Below are positions 53,221 through 63,879 of a DNA stretch of 64,000 bases, piece after piece. Source of the stretch: Proteles cristata cristata. Lineage: Eukaryota > Chordata > Mammalia > Carnivora > Hyaenidae. Positions within the stretch are counted from its first letter, which is position 1. The number at the start of each line of letters is the position of its first letter. Below the pieces are notes generated by a model, which ran no database searches, was not told where the DNA came from, and saw only the letters and a program-made list of their open reading frames with translations. Location: positions 1,116,001 to 1,180,000 of the forward strand of contig JAESUZ010004907.1 in NCBI GenBank assembly GCA_017311185.1, written 5' to 3'. The translations under genes and the position numbers were made by a program.

Positions 53221-54329
53221 ACTATAATGTTCTCTTTCCTTGCATTGTGTTGGCTCCAGGGCTGGGGTTACTTTGTGAAAATTCAGCAGCCTGTTTACTC
53301 AGAATCGGTGCCCTCCTTTGTCGTATGTTACACTTCAGTACAAAATTAAGACACGGATTAGGTTTCAGACAATCTCATAGAAAGTATCCTGCCTTTTTCC
53401 TAAACAACACACGGATTTTATCTACTCCACTATAGAGGAGTTCCGAGAGAAGCCAAATGCAGAAGCACACTGTTTTAGAAGGAAAGGGAGCTCAAGACCC
53501 TTGGCAGTAAACGTGTCTGAGGACCAGAAAGGGTGGCCTCCAGTTTGGACCCGGGCCGGCTGCAGCTCTGGATTTAGGAAAACACCAATTTTTTTCACTG
53601 CCCAAAGCCAAGTAAGAGGATGAGGAAAGTTAACTCTGGCAGTCTGAGCTTGACATTTAACAACTGTCGCACAACCTCCACCAGGAAGTTTCTGGCCAGA
53701 TTCATGCCATTTTTCAAAGAGCCAGCGGCCGACCTGGCATCCTTCTTTCCACATCTGAGAATCACGTCTGAGAGTCAGAGGCGCAGTCCGTGCCGGGCTC
53801 CATTGATCTTTCCAGACTGAGCACCTTAGAACTGAGCCTATAGTGTGTGGTTCTACCCCTGGCTCAAGTGAGATACCTTCACTCATGGAGGAAATTCGGT
53901 GCTAGCCATTTTGGGAAGCCACCACTGTGACAGAGGACCTTTGTTTCTCAGCCGCTTCCTGACCCACTTTCTTCTGCCTCATCCCTTGTTATATTTAAAC
54001 AAATTTAAAACATCATTCTGCTAAAATGATGATTTTTTTTCCCTCATGCCAAGATTATCGAGTGGGAGATGTTTGAGCCTGTGAGTCCCATGTCCTCTTC
54101 TTTTCTGTGACAAGAACAGCTCTGCTCGGGTCACATCATAGTCACCTACTGCCACCTGATGCAGTAAAGGATAGGGTGATGGATGTGGAAGCTAGTGGCA
54201 CACTTAGTGTGTGGGCCCATTATAACAGCTCTATTCTCTTTCTGATAACATCCTTTTCAGTAATTTTCTTGAAATGACACAAATAATAATAGTAGCCAGA
54301 AAACAAATATAGACAATACATGCTTCATT
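53221..54329. other. Unassigned interval
   Basis: About 1.1 kb. A 154-codon minus frame at 53422-53886 lacks a recognisable domain and is overlapped by a plus-strand frame at 53620-53820. No repeat family is recognised. Confidence 0.4.
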
Positions 54330-54545
54330 CTTATTTATTTATTTTAGAGACAGACAGAGAGAGAGAGAGAGAGAGAGAGAAAGCGTGAGCGGGGGAGAAT
54401 GAAAAAGGGAGAGGGAGAGAACCTTAAGCAGACTCCACACTCAGCACAGAGCCTGATGTGGGGCTCCATCCCACAACCCAGGGGCCAAACCCTGACCGAA
54501 ATCAAGAGCTGGACGCTTCACCGACTCAGCCATCCAGGCGCTTCA
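54330..54545 (-). mobile_element. SINEC, reversed, old
   Basis: Minus copy with an expanded GA run (54353-54380), a shortened body ('gactccacactcagcacagagcctgatg') and a head ending 'gccatccaggcgcttc'. No clear target duplication. Confidence 0.88.
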
Positions 54546-55010
54546 ATAAACATTTTATTTTATTGAATCTCCTAATCATGTCAATAAAAACAATACTATT
54601 AAATAAAATATAATACAACTGAAAGATCTGCCAAAGGTCCAGTTGAGGTTACCATCAAAAGCATATCACATTTTATTTTCTTGATTCATTCTTTAGCAAT
54701 GAAACGTTTAATCCAGTTTCAGATTTCTACATATTGTTCAAATCTGGCAAAAATTTTCCTACAGACATGAAACTTTGCACTTACCAGATAAAAATGGTGT
54801 CCCTTTCCCTTTTCAGTTTCAAACATAAATAAAGAGTCTCCTGGTCACATAGGATGACCGAGCTGAAATACCTCAAGGTCTGTTTCTCTGTTTTCATAGT
54901 CACTGTGCTCTCATTGTCCATTTAGATTATGTTATTTAAATCCAGGAATATACTGTCTCTAAGGGTTACAGAAGTTAACCGCACCAGAAGTAGTGTGGAA
55001 ACTTCCTGGT
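54546..55010. other. Unassigned interval
   Basis: About 460 bases of AT-rich DNA with no recognised repeat or coding content. Confidence 0.4.
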
Positions 55011-55092
55011 AAGAATGTATTATTCTTCAAGTGAACATGGAGAGTTGAGTCTGTCTGTGTTGGGGGCTGACTATATACCTAGGAATTTTCTG
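55011..55092 (+). repeat. Direct repeat, left copy (about 80 bp)
   Basis: Shares with 55296-55372 the blocks 'attcttcaagtgaac', 'agttgagtct', 'gttgggggctga' and 'ctaggaattttctg', in the same order and spacing. It is separated from that copy by a SINE. The two copies differ at many sites, so the duplication is old. Confidence 0.88.
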
Positions 55093-55295
55093 GAGCACCT
55101 GGGTGCTCAGACAGCTGTGCATCTGACTCTTAGTTTTGGCTTAGGCCATGATCTCATGGTTCATTAGATGGAGCCCTGCATTGGACTCTGTGTTGACAGT
55201 GCAGAGCCCACTTGGGATCCTCTCTCTCTCTGCCTCTCCCCCTACTTGTACTCTCTCTCTCTCTCTCAAATAAATAAATAAGCATTTTAAAAAAA
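55093..55295 (+). mobile_element. SINEC between direct repeats
   Basis: Plus copy of an older subfamily ('gagcacctgggtgctcagacagctg', 'gactcttagttttggcttaggccatgatctc', 'gttgacagtgcagagccc'), tail 'caaataaataaataagcatttt'. The flanking repeats (about 80 bp) are far longer than a normal target duplication. Confidence 0.9.
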
Positions 55296-55372
55296 GGAAT
55301 GTACTCTTCAAATGAACGTGTATAGTTGAGTCTCACTTTGTTGGGGGCTGAGTACATGACTAGGAGTTTTCT
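55296..55372 (+). repeat. Direct repeat, right copy (about 80 bp)
   Basis: Partner of 55011-55092: 'ctcttcaaatgaacg', 'agttgagtct', 'ttgttgggggctgag' and 'actaggagttttctga'. It starts directly after the SINE's A-rich tail. Confidence 0.88.
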
Positions 55373-55429
55373 GAGTCCACGTGCAGAATGCAAATGTGTA
55401 TTAAGAGATAAGTAATAAAAACATGCTAA

Positions 55430-56095
55430 GTGGAAACATACTGTAGAAAGCAAGATGGAGTCACTCATGTCAAGAAGGATGCATGTCCAGCAAGGATGTG
55501 AACAGTGAAGGGTGTTGCGGCCAAGAGCAGCTAGCTCTGAAAACTAGCATAGGCTGAGGTCACCTAGGACTGATAACTGGGAGAAGCAGAGGAAGTCTGC
55601 TGTGATCCAAGGCTGGCTAAACTCCTTTAAAAGGGGAGGATTTTTGCCGCAAACTGTCAAACTCTTCTAAAGCTGACCCTTTCATGGCTTATCACATCAA
55701 GAAGTCAACTGTCACCTCAGCCTCTGACCTCACTGATTTCTGAACATAACAGAGATTCTCCAGTGCTTGAACCTAAGAGGCAGCACATGCTGCGAGCTGA
55801 CCGTGACCAGACCGACGAGGCTTCCCTGTCAATGGCACACTCACCAACTGACTTCACGTTGCCTTCACGAACTTCCTACCCCTTGTTGTGTCTTGTTTTG
55901 TAGTGTGACTTTGTATTGTGCTTTGCTTTGTGGGACATGTACAAAGCCAAGTGAACGTGTAGTGAGTGTCATTGAGTTTGGAATCCTGAACCTGCTTTTT
56001 GTTATGTTAATATCGGCTTATGACTGGGTGAAAGTGACACTGTGGAATGGCATAACCCGTGTGCCCGTTCCTGGTGTGCTTGTGACACATACATA
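55430..56095 (+). mobile_element. Possible LTR of unknown family
   Basis: Starts 'tggaaacatactgtagaaagcaagatggagtcactcatg', a style often seen at LTR 5' ends, and contains 'ctttaaaaggggaggatt' as a possible TATA region. No reliable terminal pair is seen. A 130-codon plus frame (55767-56159) runs through it into the following L1 and is not called as a gene. Confidence 0.3.
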
Positions 56096-56108
56096 TTTTT
56101 TATTGAAG

Positions 56109-57005
56109 TTCAATGGCTCAACACCAAAAAACAAGCAGCCCAATTTACACAATGGGTAAAGATATACACACTTCTCTGAAAAGATCTATAAACGGCCAAT
56201 AGACACACGAAAAGATGTTCCATATCACTAATCACTAGGGAAATGCAAATCAAAACCACAACGAGATATCACACCTCACCCATCAGTGTGTTCACTATCA
56301 AAAATAAAATTAGAGACTAGCGTTGATGAGGATGTGGAGAAAGTAGAACTCTAATGCATTGCCGGTAGGAATAAAAAAACTTGTGTGACTGTCATGGAAA
56401 ATAGTATGGTAGTTCCTAAAAAAATTAAAAATAAAATTACCATATTACCCAGCAGCTCCCCTTCTGGGTGTATTCCTAAAATAATTAAAAAGTGGGGAAT
56501 TGAGGAGATAACCGTACACTGATGTTCACAGCAACATTATTCACAATAGTCAAAAATGGAGGGAACCCAAATGTCCCCATCACAGATAAATGAATAAGCA
56601 AAATGCTATGGACACGTACAATGGAATAGTATTTAGCCTTAAAAAGGAAGGAAATTCTGGCATATAGTTCAGTGTGGATGAACCTTGAGGACGTTATGCT
56701 AATTGAAATAAGCCAGTCATAAAAGGACAAATATTGTATTACTTCCCTTATAGGAAATACCAAGAAGAGTCAAACTCATAGAAACAGAGAATTGGGTGGT
56801 GGTTTCCAGGGTCTAGAGGGAGGGGATGGATGGTGAGTTAGAATGGGTAGAGTTTCAATTTTGTACGATGAAGAGACATCTAGAGATGGACTGTGGTGAT
56901 GGGTTTACAATGTGAATGCACTCCATAGCCCACTGAACTGTCCCTTTAAAAAAAGGTTAAGGTGGTAAATTTTATGTTATGTGTATTTTTACCACAATAA
57001 AAAAC
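56109..57005 (+). mobile_element. LINE-1 ORF2 C-terminus and 3'UTR
   Basis: Well-preserved sense L1 3' end: 'aagcagcccaatttacacaatgggtaaaga', 'agggaaatgcaaatcaaaaccacaacgagatatcacacctcaccc', 'ctaatgcattgccggtagga', 'ttacccagcagctccccttctgggtgtattcctaaa', 'caatggaatagtatttagcctt', 'gagaattgggtggtggtttcc', ending 'ttttaccacaataaaaaacctc'. Stops break the ORF2 frame repeatedly. A poly-A-like tail follows at about 56999. Confidence 0.88.
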
Positions 57006-57108
57006 CTCAACAAAAAGTGTAACAGTGAGTTAGAATCCAGACCAAAAAGTTAGTTCTGTTTTGTAGAGAAGTATTTTATCGCCGACATTGTTTAGAAGAG
57101 TTGCTGTG

Positions 57109-57232
57109 TTGGTGCCGACAGCACAGAAGCCTGGAGCCTCCTTCAGATTCTCTGTCTCCCTCTCTCTCTGCTCCTTCCCCACCCAGATTCTGTTTCTCTC
57201 TGTCTCTCAAAACTAAATAAATGTTTTAAATA
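57109..57232 (+). mobile_element. SINEC tail-half fragment
   Basis: Head missing. Begins within the body ('gccgacagcacagaagcctggagcctccttcagattctctgtc') and ends 'caaaactaaataaatgttttaaa'. It is 5'-truncated or eroded. Confidence 0.88.
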
Positions 57233-58199
57233 AACCACAGAATGGTTGCTGTGCTGTGACCATAGAGAGACAACAGACTCTCAACTGGTCTGTGTGTTCC
57301 ATGAAGTATTTTTGGATAGACATCCTGAATTCCCAGCCTCCAAATCTCCCCGCTTTCCTCACCATTACCTCCAAGTCCTTTCTGTCCCTGACATCCCCCT
57401 CCTCCCCAAGTGAAGAGTAGGGCCAGGGTTTATTGTGATTGCTTCCAGTCTCTGGCCCTTAAGAGTCTTCAGAGTAGAGGGGGTAAAAACAAAGGGACCT
57501 TTCCCTGGCCACTGTAGCTCCTCTCCCCACAGCACAATCTCCCTGTAGTTTTGTGCTAATGACGATGTTGATGCTTTGCTCTGGCTTAACATGTTCATCC
57601 ACCATCCATGGGGAAGGAGCTGGGTGAGGATATGGGCAGAAAGTAGGGAACAGGGCCAGAAAAAATGTCTGCCCATGACTGGATTTGAGGCTTTTGCCCA
57701 TGCTTAGGGAGATGGGAAGTCATCTGAAGCCCTTTCATTATTAAAATGTGAGTCGGTATGAAAATCCTCAGAAGGTTTACTGTGCGAGATGATGTGCTGC
57801 GTAGAGAGGGAACGATTTTGCCTTTTACACAGAGAAGGCTGTTCATGCTTTGCCAGATCTCTTCATTCTCTTTGGACCTGAAGGGTAGCAGAATACACTA
57901 CCCCAACATATGCCATGCTGCCATAAGGATTATTTTGACCTGAAAGCAATTGAGAATAAGTGGATGGAAGATAAGCTTTCTGCCCTTGCCTCATTTGCCT
58001 AAAAGCAGGGCATAAAGTTACAAAGTTGTCCCCTCTCCGCGCTCTAGCATGAAGAACAGAAGTTGATCGCTGGGCCTTTATCATCCCATGGAAGGTACCT
58101 GTAAGAATCTACATAACACTCCTTGATCCCACTGCCTCTTTCCGACCTTTTCACATATATTTGCCTTTGTCAGCCCTAGAAGTTGAAAACCCTTTGCTT
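57233..58199. other. Unassigned interval
   Basis: Nearly 1 kb without a recognised repeat. Minus-strand frames of 80-103 codons overlap one another in different frames (57365-57846), which is typical of chance in GC-richer DNA. Confidence 0.4.
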
Positions 58200-58740
58200 T
58201 TGTCTCGTCCCTTGTCCTTTTTTCAGTGACAATTCATTGCTATTTTGTTAATGTGCTCTCTAGCCCATGTTTTAACTACCCCTTTGATTATGTACACGCA
58301 TGATGCTTCCATATACATGCACACTGCACCACAATATTCCATTGGCTGAAGCGTATCACATGGTCACATCCATTTCTGGTATTGATTTTGTATCTGTCCA
58401 TTTTGTAATGAGCTGCAGTAACAAGTATCCCCCCAATCTCACTTAAGTTTCATATGAGTTCCCGTGAATCAACTGTTGTGCCTGCTTTCCATGTGACTTC
58501 TCCTTTTATGATACATGCTAATGAAGAAGCTGTTCTCATGTAGACATACCATTCTCACCACACAGGGAAAAGAACGAGATGGTTGGGAGAAGCCCTTAAT
58601 GCCTCTTGACCAAAGTGCACGATATGGACAAGCCCAGCAGCAGTGGGAAAAGGAAGGTTTTGCTTCCACACTGAGGAGACACTGCCAGTTACATGAAGAC
58701 AGATAAAGATGCATAACCCATTTCCAGGCAGCAGAGGGGG
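58200..58740 (-). mobile_element. Old LTR-like repeat(s), reversed
   Basis: 'ccacaatattccattggctgaagcgtatcacatggtcacatcc' matches the common old LTR/MaLR 'ccattggcc...gtcacatgg' region, and 'aatgagctgcagtaacaagtatccccccaatctcactta' resembles the start of another reversed unit. At least two degraded fragments may be joined here. Confidence 0.4.
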
Positions 58741-58795
58741 TGAGTCATTGGAGACAATAATTCATTGGGAATGATTTCAGTTGATAGGAGCAGAA

Positions 58796-59195
58796 TATCC
58801 AACCAACAGTGCTTTAAACTGATTAGGGTTTATTTTTCTCATATAAAAGGAAGTATCAAAGCAAACAGTTGTTAGTGTCAGATGTAGCTTCTCAGCAACA
58901 CTATCAAGACTCATATTCTTGTTTCCTCTTTCTATTAGACTATCCTTACTGTGTTAGCCATTCAAATTTATGCACCTTGCCTCTTAATCACAAGAAGGCT
59001 GCATGGTTCCAAGCATTGCATGCATATGGAAGAGAGAAAGAAAGAAAAATAAATGGTGCAGATGTCATCAATTTCTTTTGAGAAGAATCCAAATGCTTTT
59101 CTGGAAAACACTCCACCCTCTACACCAAGGACATTTGCTTTCACATCATTGTGCAGTACTTGGCTCCTCAGAATTGCAAGGGAGTCTAGAAAGTA
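58796..59195 (-). mobile_element. Old interspersed repeat, unresolved
   Basis: 'gggtttatttttctcatataaaaggaagtatcaaag', 'tgtagcttctcagcaacactatcaagactc', 'cttaatcacaagaaggctgcatggttccaagcattgcatgcatatggaa' and 'aagaatccaaatgcttttctggaa' fit a common old mammalian repeat whose name I cannot give with confidence. Confidence 0.45.
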
Positions 59196-60097
59196 AATAT
59201 TTAATGTTTATAGTGAAGACAGGCAAAGGAGAATGGAGCTTGTATATCATTTGAGTTAGCCAATCAATACTGCCTTCCATAGAATATTATTAGAAAGGAT
59301 GGAGGTTTGAATCTGAGCTTTTGTCATTTTTTGCCACTGGGAACAAAAAGCACATTTACATCCTTTGTTAGCGCAGTTGATCAGCTTTTCATTTGTTATG
59401 CACATAATTTCTTTAAAATGCTGTTAAATCTCTCCAACCACCCCGTCTTACAGAATTTATGTAGGCATGTTTTGTTATTAAGGAGATTATTGTTGTTTAC
59501 TTAGTCCTCTACAGATGTAATTCACATCTTCCCTAAGTGAGAAAAATGAAGCACGGTCATGAAATCACACGGAAAGATAGACTTTAACAGAATAAAAACG
59601 TTTGTTATTTTCATTTGACTTGCTTCTATTTGCAAACAATTCATAATTCTTTCAAAAGGGCTCTTTTATGTTATGAAAACAGAAATAATTGTGTTGCCTA
59701 ACATGTTATGTAGAAGTCAGGACTCGTTTCCAGCGGCAGAGACAACACGTTCTCGTTTGGAGAGAAATGTGTTATCAGTGTCTCTCTACTGTTAAAATCG
59801 TGAACAGCTAAAAACAATCTGACTCACTTGTGATAGTAGAGCATTTTAGAAAAGCCTACTGAAGAGAAGAGATTTCTATAACACCAACTTGGTCTCTGTT
59901 GTCTATAAATCGAGAATAGCTATGAGTTACGGAAGACACAGAAGGAAGGGGCATTTCCTTCACCTGCTCCTGGTATGAACCTCCTTGCTCTTGAAGTCAC
60001 CCAGGCCACTGCCTGTGCTTGATGTTAAGACTGGGTGGGTCTTTGCCGTATTTAGAGGAAGAAGCCATGGGGCATCTGGAAGGAAGGTAATAAGAGT
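59196..60097. other. Repeat-poor interval
   Basis: About 900 bases of AT-rich, motif-dense DNA with no recognised element. It is a third candidate for conserved non-coding sequence. No frame over 65 codons. Confidence 0.35.
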
Positions 60098-60470
60098 GTA
60101 CTCATTTGCTAGGGCTGCTATAAAAAGTTCTGCGGTCTGGGTGGCTTAAATAACAGGAATTTATTTTCTCACAGTTTTGGGGGCAAGAATTCTGAAATGC
60201 AAATGTTGGCAGGTTGGCTTATTGTAAGACCTCTCCCCTTGCCTTGGAAGTATCTGCCTTCTCACTGTGTCTTCACATGCTCGCCCTCCGCATGTGACTG
60301 CATCCTCATCTTTTCTTCTTATAGGAATACCAGTCACGTGGAATTAGGACCCACCTTCATGACTTCCTTTTACCATAATTACCTCTTTAAAAGCTCTGTC
60401 TCTAGATTAGGTCACATTCTGGGGAGTGGGGGTTAGGGTTTCAACATATGACACAGTTCAGCTCATTGAC
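60098..60470 (-). mobile_element. MaLR LTR, reversed
   Basis: 'actcatttgctagggctgctataaaaagttctgcggtctgggtggcttaaataacagg', 'tttattttctcacagttttggggg', 'aattaggacccaccttcatgac' and 'gggttagggtttcaacatatgac' give the full antisense order of an MST/MLT-type LTR. Confidence 0.87.
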
Positions 60471-60667
60471 AGAAAGGTACTTATGAATGTGTTTTTAGGT
60501 GTTCATTTCTCTATGCACTGATATCCTGTGTCCAAAATTGTATTTACTTGTTCTGTTGCTACCGTTTGGTGGGTTTCCATTTTCTGCTGCTATTTTGAGT
60601 CCGTCTCTCCCTTTCCTCTGCTGATAGATTCGCATCACAGATAGCAGTAGTGTCTACTAGATCAACA

Positions 60668-60797
60668 TTATACACACACGCACATACACACAGCCCACAC
60701 ATAACAACATACACATGTGCACATACAGCACACACCCCACATTCACCTGCATGCACACGCACATATGTGTGCAACACACGCCACACGCGCACCCCAT
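60668..60797. repeat. Degenerate CA-rich array
   Basis: 130 bases of broken cacaca, cacacg and acatac units. The many interruptions mark an old dinucleotide array. Open frames on both strands over it are repeat artefacts (His/Thr-rich on plus, Val/Cys-rich on minus). Confidence 0.92.
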
Positions 60798-61043
60798 TTT
60801 TTGTCTTGTACATCTCTGTTCCGATTGTTAGCGTCAGGCACCCAAGGATGAGAGGTCCTGTCACCATGGCCGTCAACTACATTTGATGGACAATGAGCTC
60901 CCACTAGTCAGGCCAATGTTAGTTACCTGAATCAAGAGGAGACCCAGGTGATTTCACCAAACTTGTCATCTTCAATATATTTTTGAAAATTTTCAATATA
61001 TTTTTCTGATTTTGCACTTAAAAGTAGCCAAATCACATCTGGG

Positions 61044-61077
61044 TTTTTTCTTTCTTTCTTTCTTTTTTTTTTTTTTG
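61044..61077. repeat. (TTTC)n and poly-T tract
   Basis: Four tttc units followed by about 16 T. It may be the A-tail of an otherwise eroded minus-strand retroelement. Confidence 0.9.
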
Positions 61078-62049
61078 GCATCATTATATTTTTGGAACCT
61101 GAGTAGAAAACTTCCACTTTGTTATTTTACTTCGTCAACGAAGAAGGGTAGCATGGAACCAAACATGCAGAATGTCGTGATTTGTAAAGATGATAAAATT
61201 CCTATCTTTTTGACTAAGAAATAGGAAGCCCATCTCCTGGGAGTAACCACATGAGCGAGTAACAACTCAGCTCTGGATATTCTTTTCCAGGCTTTGTCAC
61301 CATCACACATGCTTGTGTGTCTTTGCCTCTTCATTGGAGGCAAAATTGGAATGGAAATTATCTTTCCAGAAAGCTTCCAGGAGAAGTTCACATTCTGTCT
61401 TGTTTCACAGATGTGCCTTCGAGGTCCTCCAGGCATAGCTTATTTATGGAGAGACAGTAGGGTCTAGAAAGTGGCCATCCCAAATCCAAAGGGACAAGGA
61501 ATGCATTTCGCTCTGCTGATGTGAACTGTCACCTCCCCTGAGAGTTGGGATCATCCTGAAGGCTGTGACAATCATAGGCTATTCTGATGCACAGTTATAC
61601 GCTGGAAAACCCAACCCTCCAACGACTTCATTGTTCTGGCCTCCAGTCCACTGTTTGTGTAAGACCACAGCAGGTATCCATGGCCTTGAGCCCAGTGGCT
61701 TCCTACCTGAGCACAGCATTACACGGCAGCACCACGCATAGCAATGTCTATGCATGACCGCATAGATTTCTAGCTTGTTCTTCTGCTGGTCTTTCCTTTG
61801 ACTACTTTAAAAATAATGGCTGTTGCAATCTGAGTAGGTCACTATGTTCAGCATGAGCATGACCAGGGAGCTGAAAAGAGTTGAAGGATTTATATGAACT
61901 TGAAATGCTACTTTTACAGTCAAATATGTAGGGCTCCTGAGTGCAGACAAGTCAAGCTGTGAAGAGCTGTGCCAACCCAGGGGTCTTATTAACCACTGAA
62001 GCAAACCTGTCATTGGCAGACCTTTAATTTATCTATTTCTCGTGTACTT
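61078..62049. other. Unassigned interval
   Basis: About 1 kb without a recognised repeat. The 104-codon minus frame at 61122-61436 has no domain. Confidence 0.4.
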
Positions 62050-62240
62050 CCAATGTTTTGAGAGGTAGGCAGAAGCCAAACATCATTTTACGCCAGGGGC
62101 TATGTTGTTTAGAGTTTTATTTAATGGAATGGGTTCTGAGGCTGGGGAGACATCTAGAATGGAATGGTGTGAGGCTTGCACGTTGTGAGCAGGGGGCGTA
62201 CTTGTCATGGGCGAGGGGAGTGGAGGTATGCACTGACCCT
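62050..62240. mobile_element. Ancient mammal-wide repeat, copy 3 (fragment)
   Basis: 'gaggtaggcagaagccaaacatcattttacgccaggggctatgttgtttagagttttatttaatggaatggg' parallels the 'ggccatggtaaggac...ttggattttattctaagtg' part of the repeat seen at 16.7-16.85 kb. Confidence 0.45.
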
Positions 62241-62309
62241 GCAAATAACTGGACCATCATACCCTTACCTGAGGGGGCTGATCACTTACATTTAAAAAAG
62301 CAAAAAGAT

Positions 62310-62544
62310 GGGGCGCCTGGGTGGCTTAGTCGGTTAAGCGTCGACTTTCGCTTAGGTCACGATCTCGCGGTTCGTGGGTTCGGCCCCGCGTCAGGCTCTG
62401 TGCTGACAGCCAGCTCAGAGCCTGGAGCCTGTTTCAGTCTGTGACTCCTTCTCTCTGTCTGACCCTCCCCTGCTCACACTGTCTCTCTCTCTCTCTCCTA
62501 GAAATAAATAAAAACATTTAAAAATAAATAAATAAATAAATAAA
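62310..62544 (+). mobile_element. SINEC (young subfamily), first of two at one target
   Basis: Full-length plus copy (ggggcgcctgggtggcttag, 'ctgacagccagctcagagcctggagcctgtttcagtctgtgac', tail 'ctcctagaaataaataaaaac' extended to (aaat)n at 62521-62547). Flanked by taaaaaagcaaaaaga at 62293-62308 and 62545-62560. Confidence 0.96.
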
Positions 62545-62560
62545 TAAAAAAGCAAAAAGA

Positions 62561-62748
62561 GTCAATTAAGCCCATGACTCTTGATTTTGGCTTGGGTTAT
62601 GATCTCACATTTTTATGAGTTCGAGCCCCACATCAGGTTCTGTGCTGACCCTGCAGAGCCTGCTTGAGATTCTCTCTCTCTCTGTCCCTCCCCTGATCAT
62701 GCTCTCTCTGTTGTCTCTCTCACAATACATAAACTTTGAAAAATTATT
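62561..62748 (+). mobile_element. SINEC (older subfamily), second of two at one target
   Basis: 5'-truncated plus copy starting in the A box ('gtcaattaagcccatgactcttgattttgg'), with 'gctgaccctgcagagcctgcttgagattctc' of an older subfamily and tail 'cacaatacataaactttgaaa'. It ends at a third copy of the target, aaaaaaagcaaaaagatg (about 62749-62766). Confidence 0.93.
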
Positions 62749-62766
62749 TTAAAAAAAGCAAAAAGA

Positions 62767-63639
62767 TGTCTAAGTATTTTAAGATTTGAAATCCACAAAC
62801 TCCTGGAAGTTTTATATAATGAAAGCACAGGCTTATATGCAGATGCTGAAATTAGTTCTATGATTTTTAACAAATAAGGCAAAAGAAAACAAACAAGCAC
62901 AATAGGTAAGGTGTTTTTCGTTTTTGATTTTAGAGAACATACATATATATCTGTTGATTCTATTCCTGGAACAAATCATAGCAAACGCTTTGAATAGGTC
63001 TATTTTAAAGGATCCAAGTTTAAAGATCTAAACATAGGTTTGCCAAGAAAAATACAGAAACATTTGGCTGGACATTTGCACCTACTCTTTTCATAGGAAG
63101 AAAACATAGCATTTAATGAAACCATAACAAAGGGAATCCTAGGGGGGAGCGTGTTAGCATAGGACCGATGTTTAGTGTTCTTATAATTTAGTTCAAATGC
63201 AGGGCAAGAACCTAGAAAATTCTAATAATAACATGCCTTCTGAATCTTTGGATGGATTCTGAATTTTAGTCATTTTACATTTAAGTCTTCTAACCGTAAC
63301 AGTGAAAACCTTCTTACTGGATGATTCGCTGCCCTGAGAGTGGCTGGTTTGCTACTTGGCTAAGGCCTTTGCTAAGGCAGAGTGCTTCACTTGGCCATGG
63401 GTGTTGGTGGGTAACTTGGGTCTTGCCCAGACAGCAGTCAGTCCTTAGTAGGCACCTATAAACAGAGCAGACATTTTTTTTTTCCCAAGAAGAATTTCGG
63501 AATAGGCTGCTGTCATTTTAGTGATTGGTTTACCCACTGAAGTGTAGTCTATATCCCATAACAAGAGCACATGAGACTAGTTTCAGATTTTAAATGTAAG
63601 TTAAATAGCTTTATATCCCTTCCTTAAAATACATCAATA
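62767..63639. other. Unassigned interval
   Basis: About 870 bases of AT-rich DNA with no recognised element and no frame over 67 codons. Confidence 0.4.
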
Positions 63640-63653
63640 AAACCTTTGTATTA

Positions 63654-63879
63654 AAATGTTTTAAATGTTTATTTATTTTTGAGAGAGAGAGAGACAGACA
63701 GACAGACAGAACATGAGTGGGGGAGGGGCAGAGAGAGAGAGGGAGATGTAGAATCCAAAGCAGGCTCCAGGCTCTGAGCTGTCAGCAGAGTCTGATGAAA
63801 GGTTCGAACCCTCGAACTGTGAGATCATGACCTGAGCCGAAGTTGGACACTTAACCGACTGAACCACGCAGGTGCCCCC
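63654..63879 (-). mobile_element. SINEC, reversed, full length
   Basis: Minus copy with a (GACA)n expansion at 63690-63708, 'gagctgtcagcagagtctgatg' and head 'gaaccacgcaggtgcccc'. Flanks aaacctttgtatta (63640-63653) and aaaccttggtatta (63880-63893) are a 14-bp target duplication with one mismatch. Confidence 0.95.

Larger units (their letters stand above)
60471..61077. other. Unassigned interval with simple repeats
   Basis: Apart from the CA-rich and T-rich tracts listed separately, no element is recognised. 'ttcaatatattttt' occurs twice (about 60972-61005), six bases apart. Confidence 0.4.

Noticed and set aside
53422..53886. 154-codon minus-strand frame
   Set aside because: No domain, overlapped by a plus-strand frame of 66 codons, and no supporting exon structure.
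55767..56159. 130-codon plus-strand frame, Cys/Leu-rich
   Set aside because: It crosses from unassigned DNA into the L1 3' end with no frame or domain continuity.
371..63879. tRNA genes at SINE heads (A- and B-box-like motifs)
   Set aside because: They lack a cloverleaf acceptor 3' strand and continue into the SINE body; they are tRNA-Lys-derived SINE promoters, not tRNA genes.
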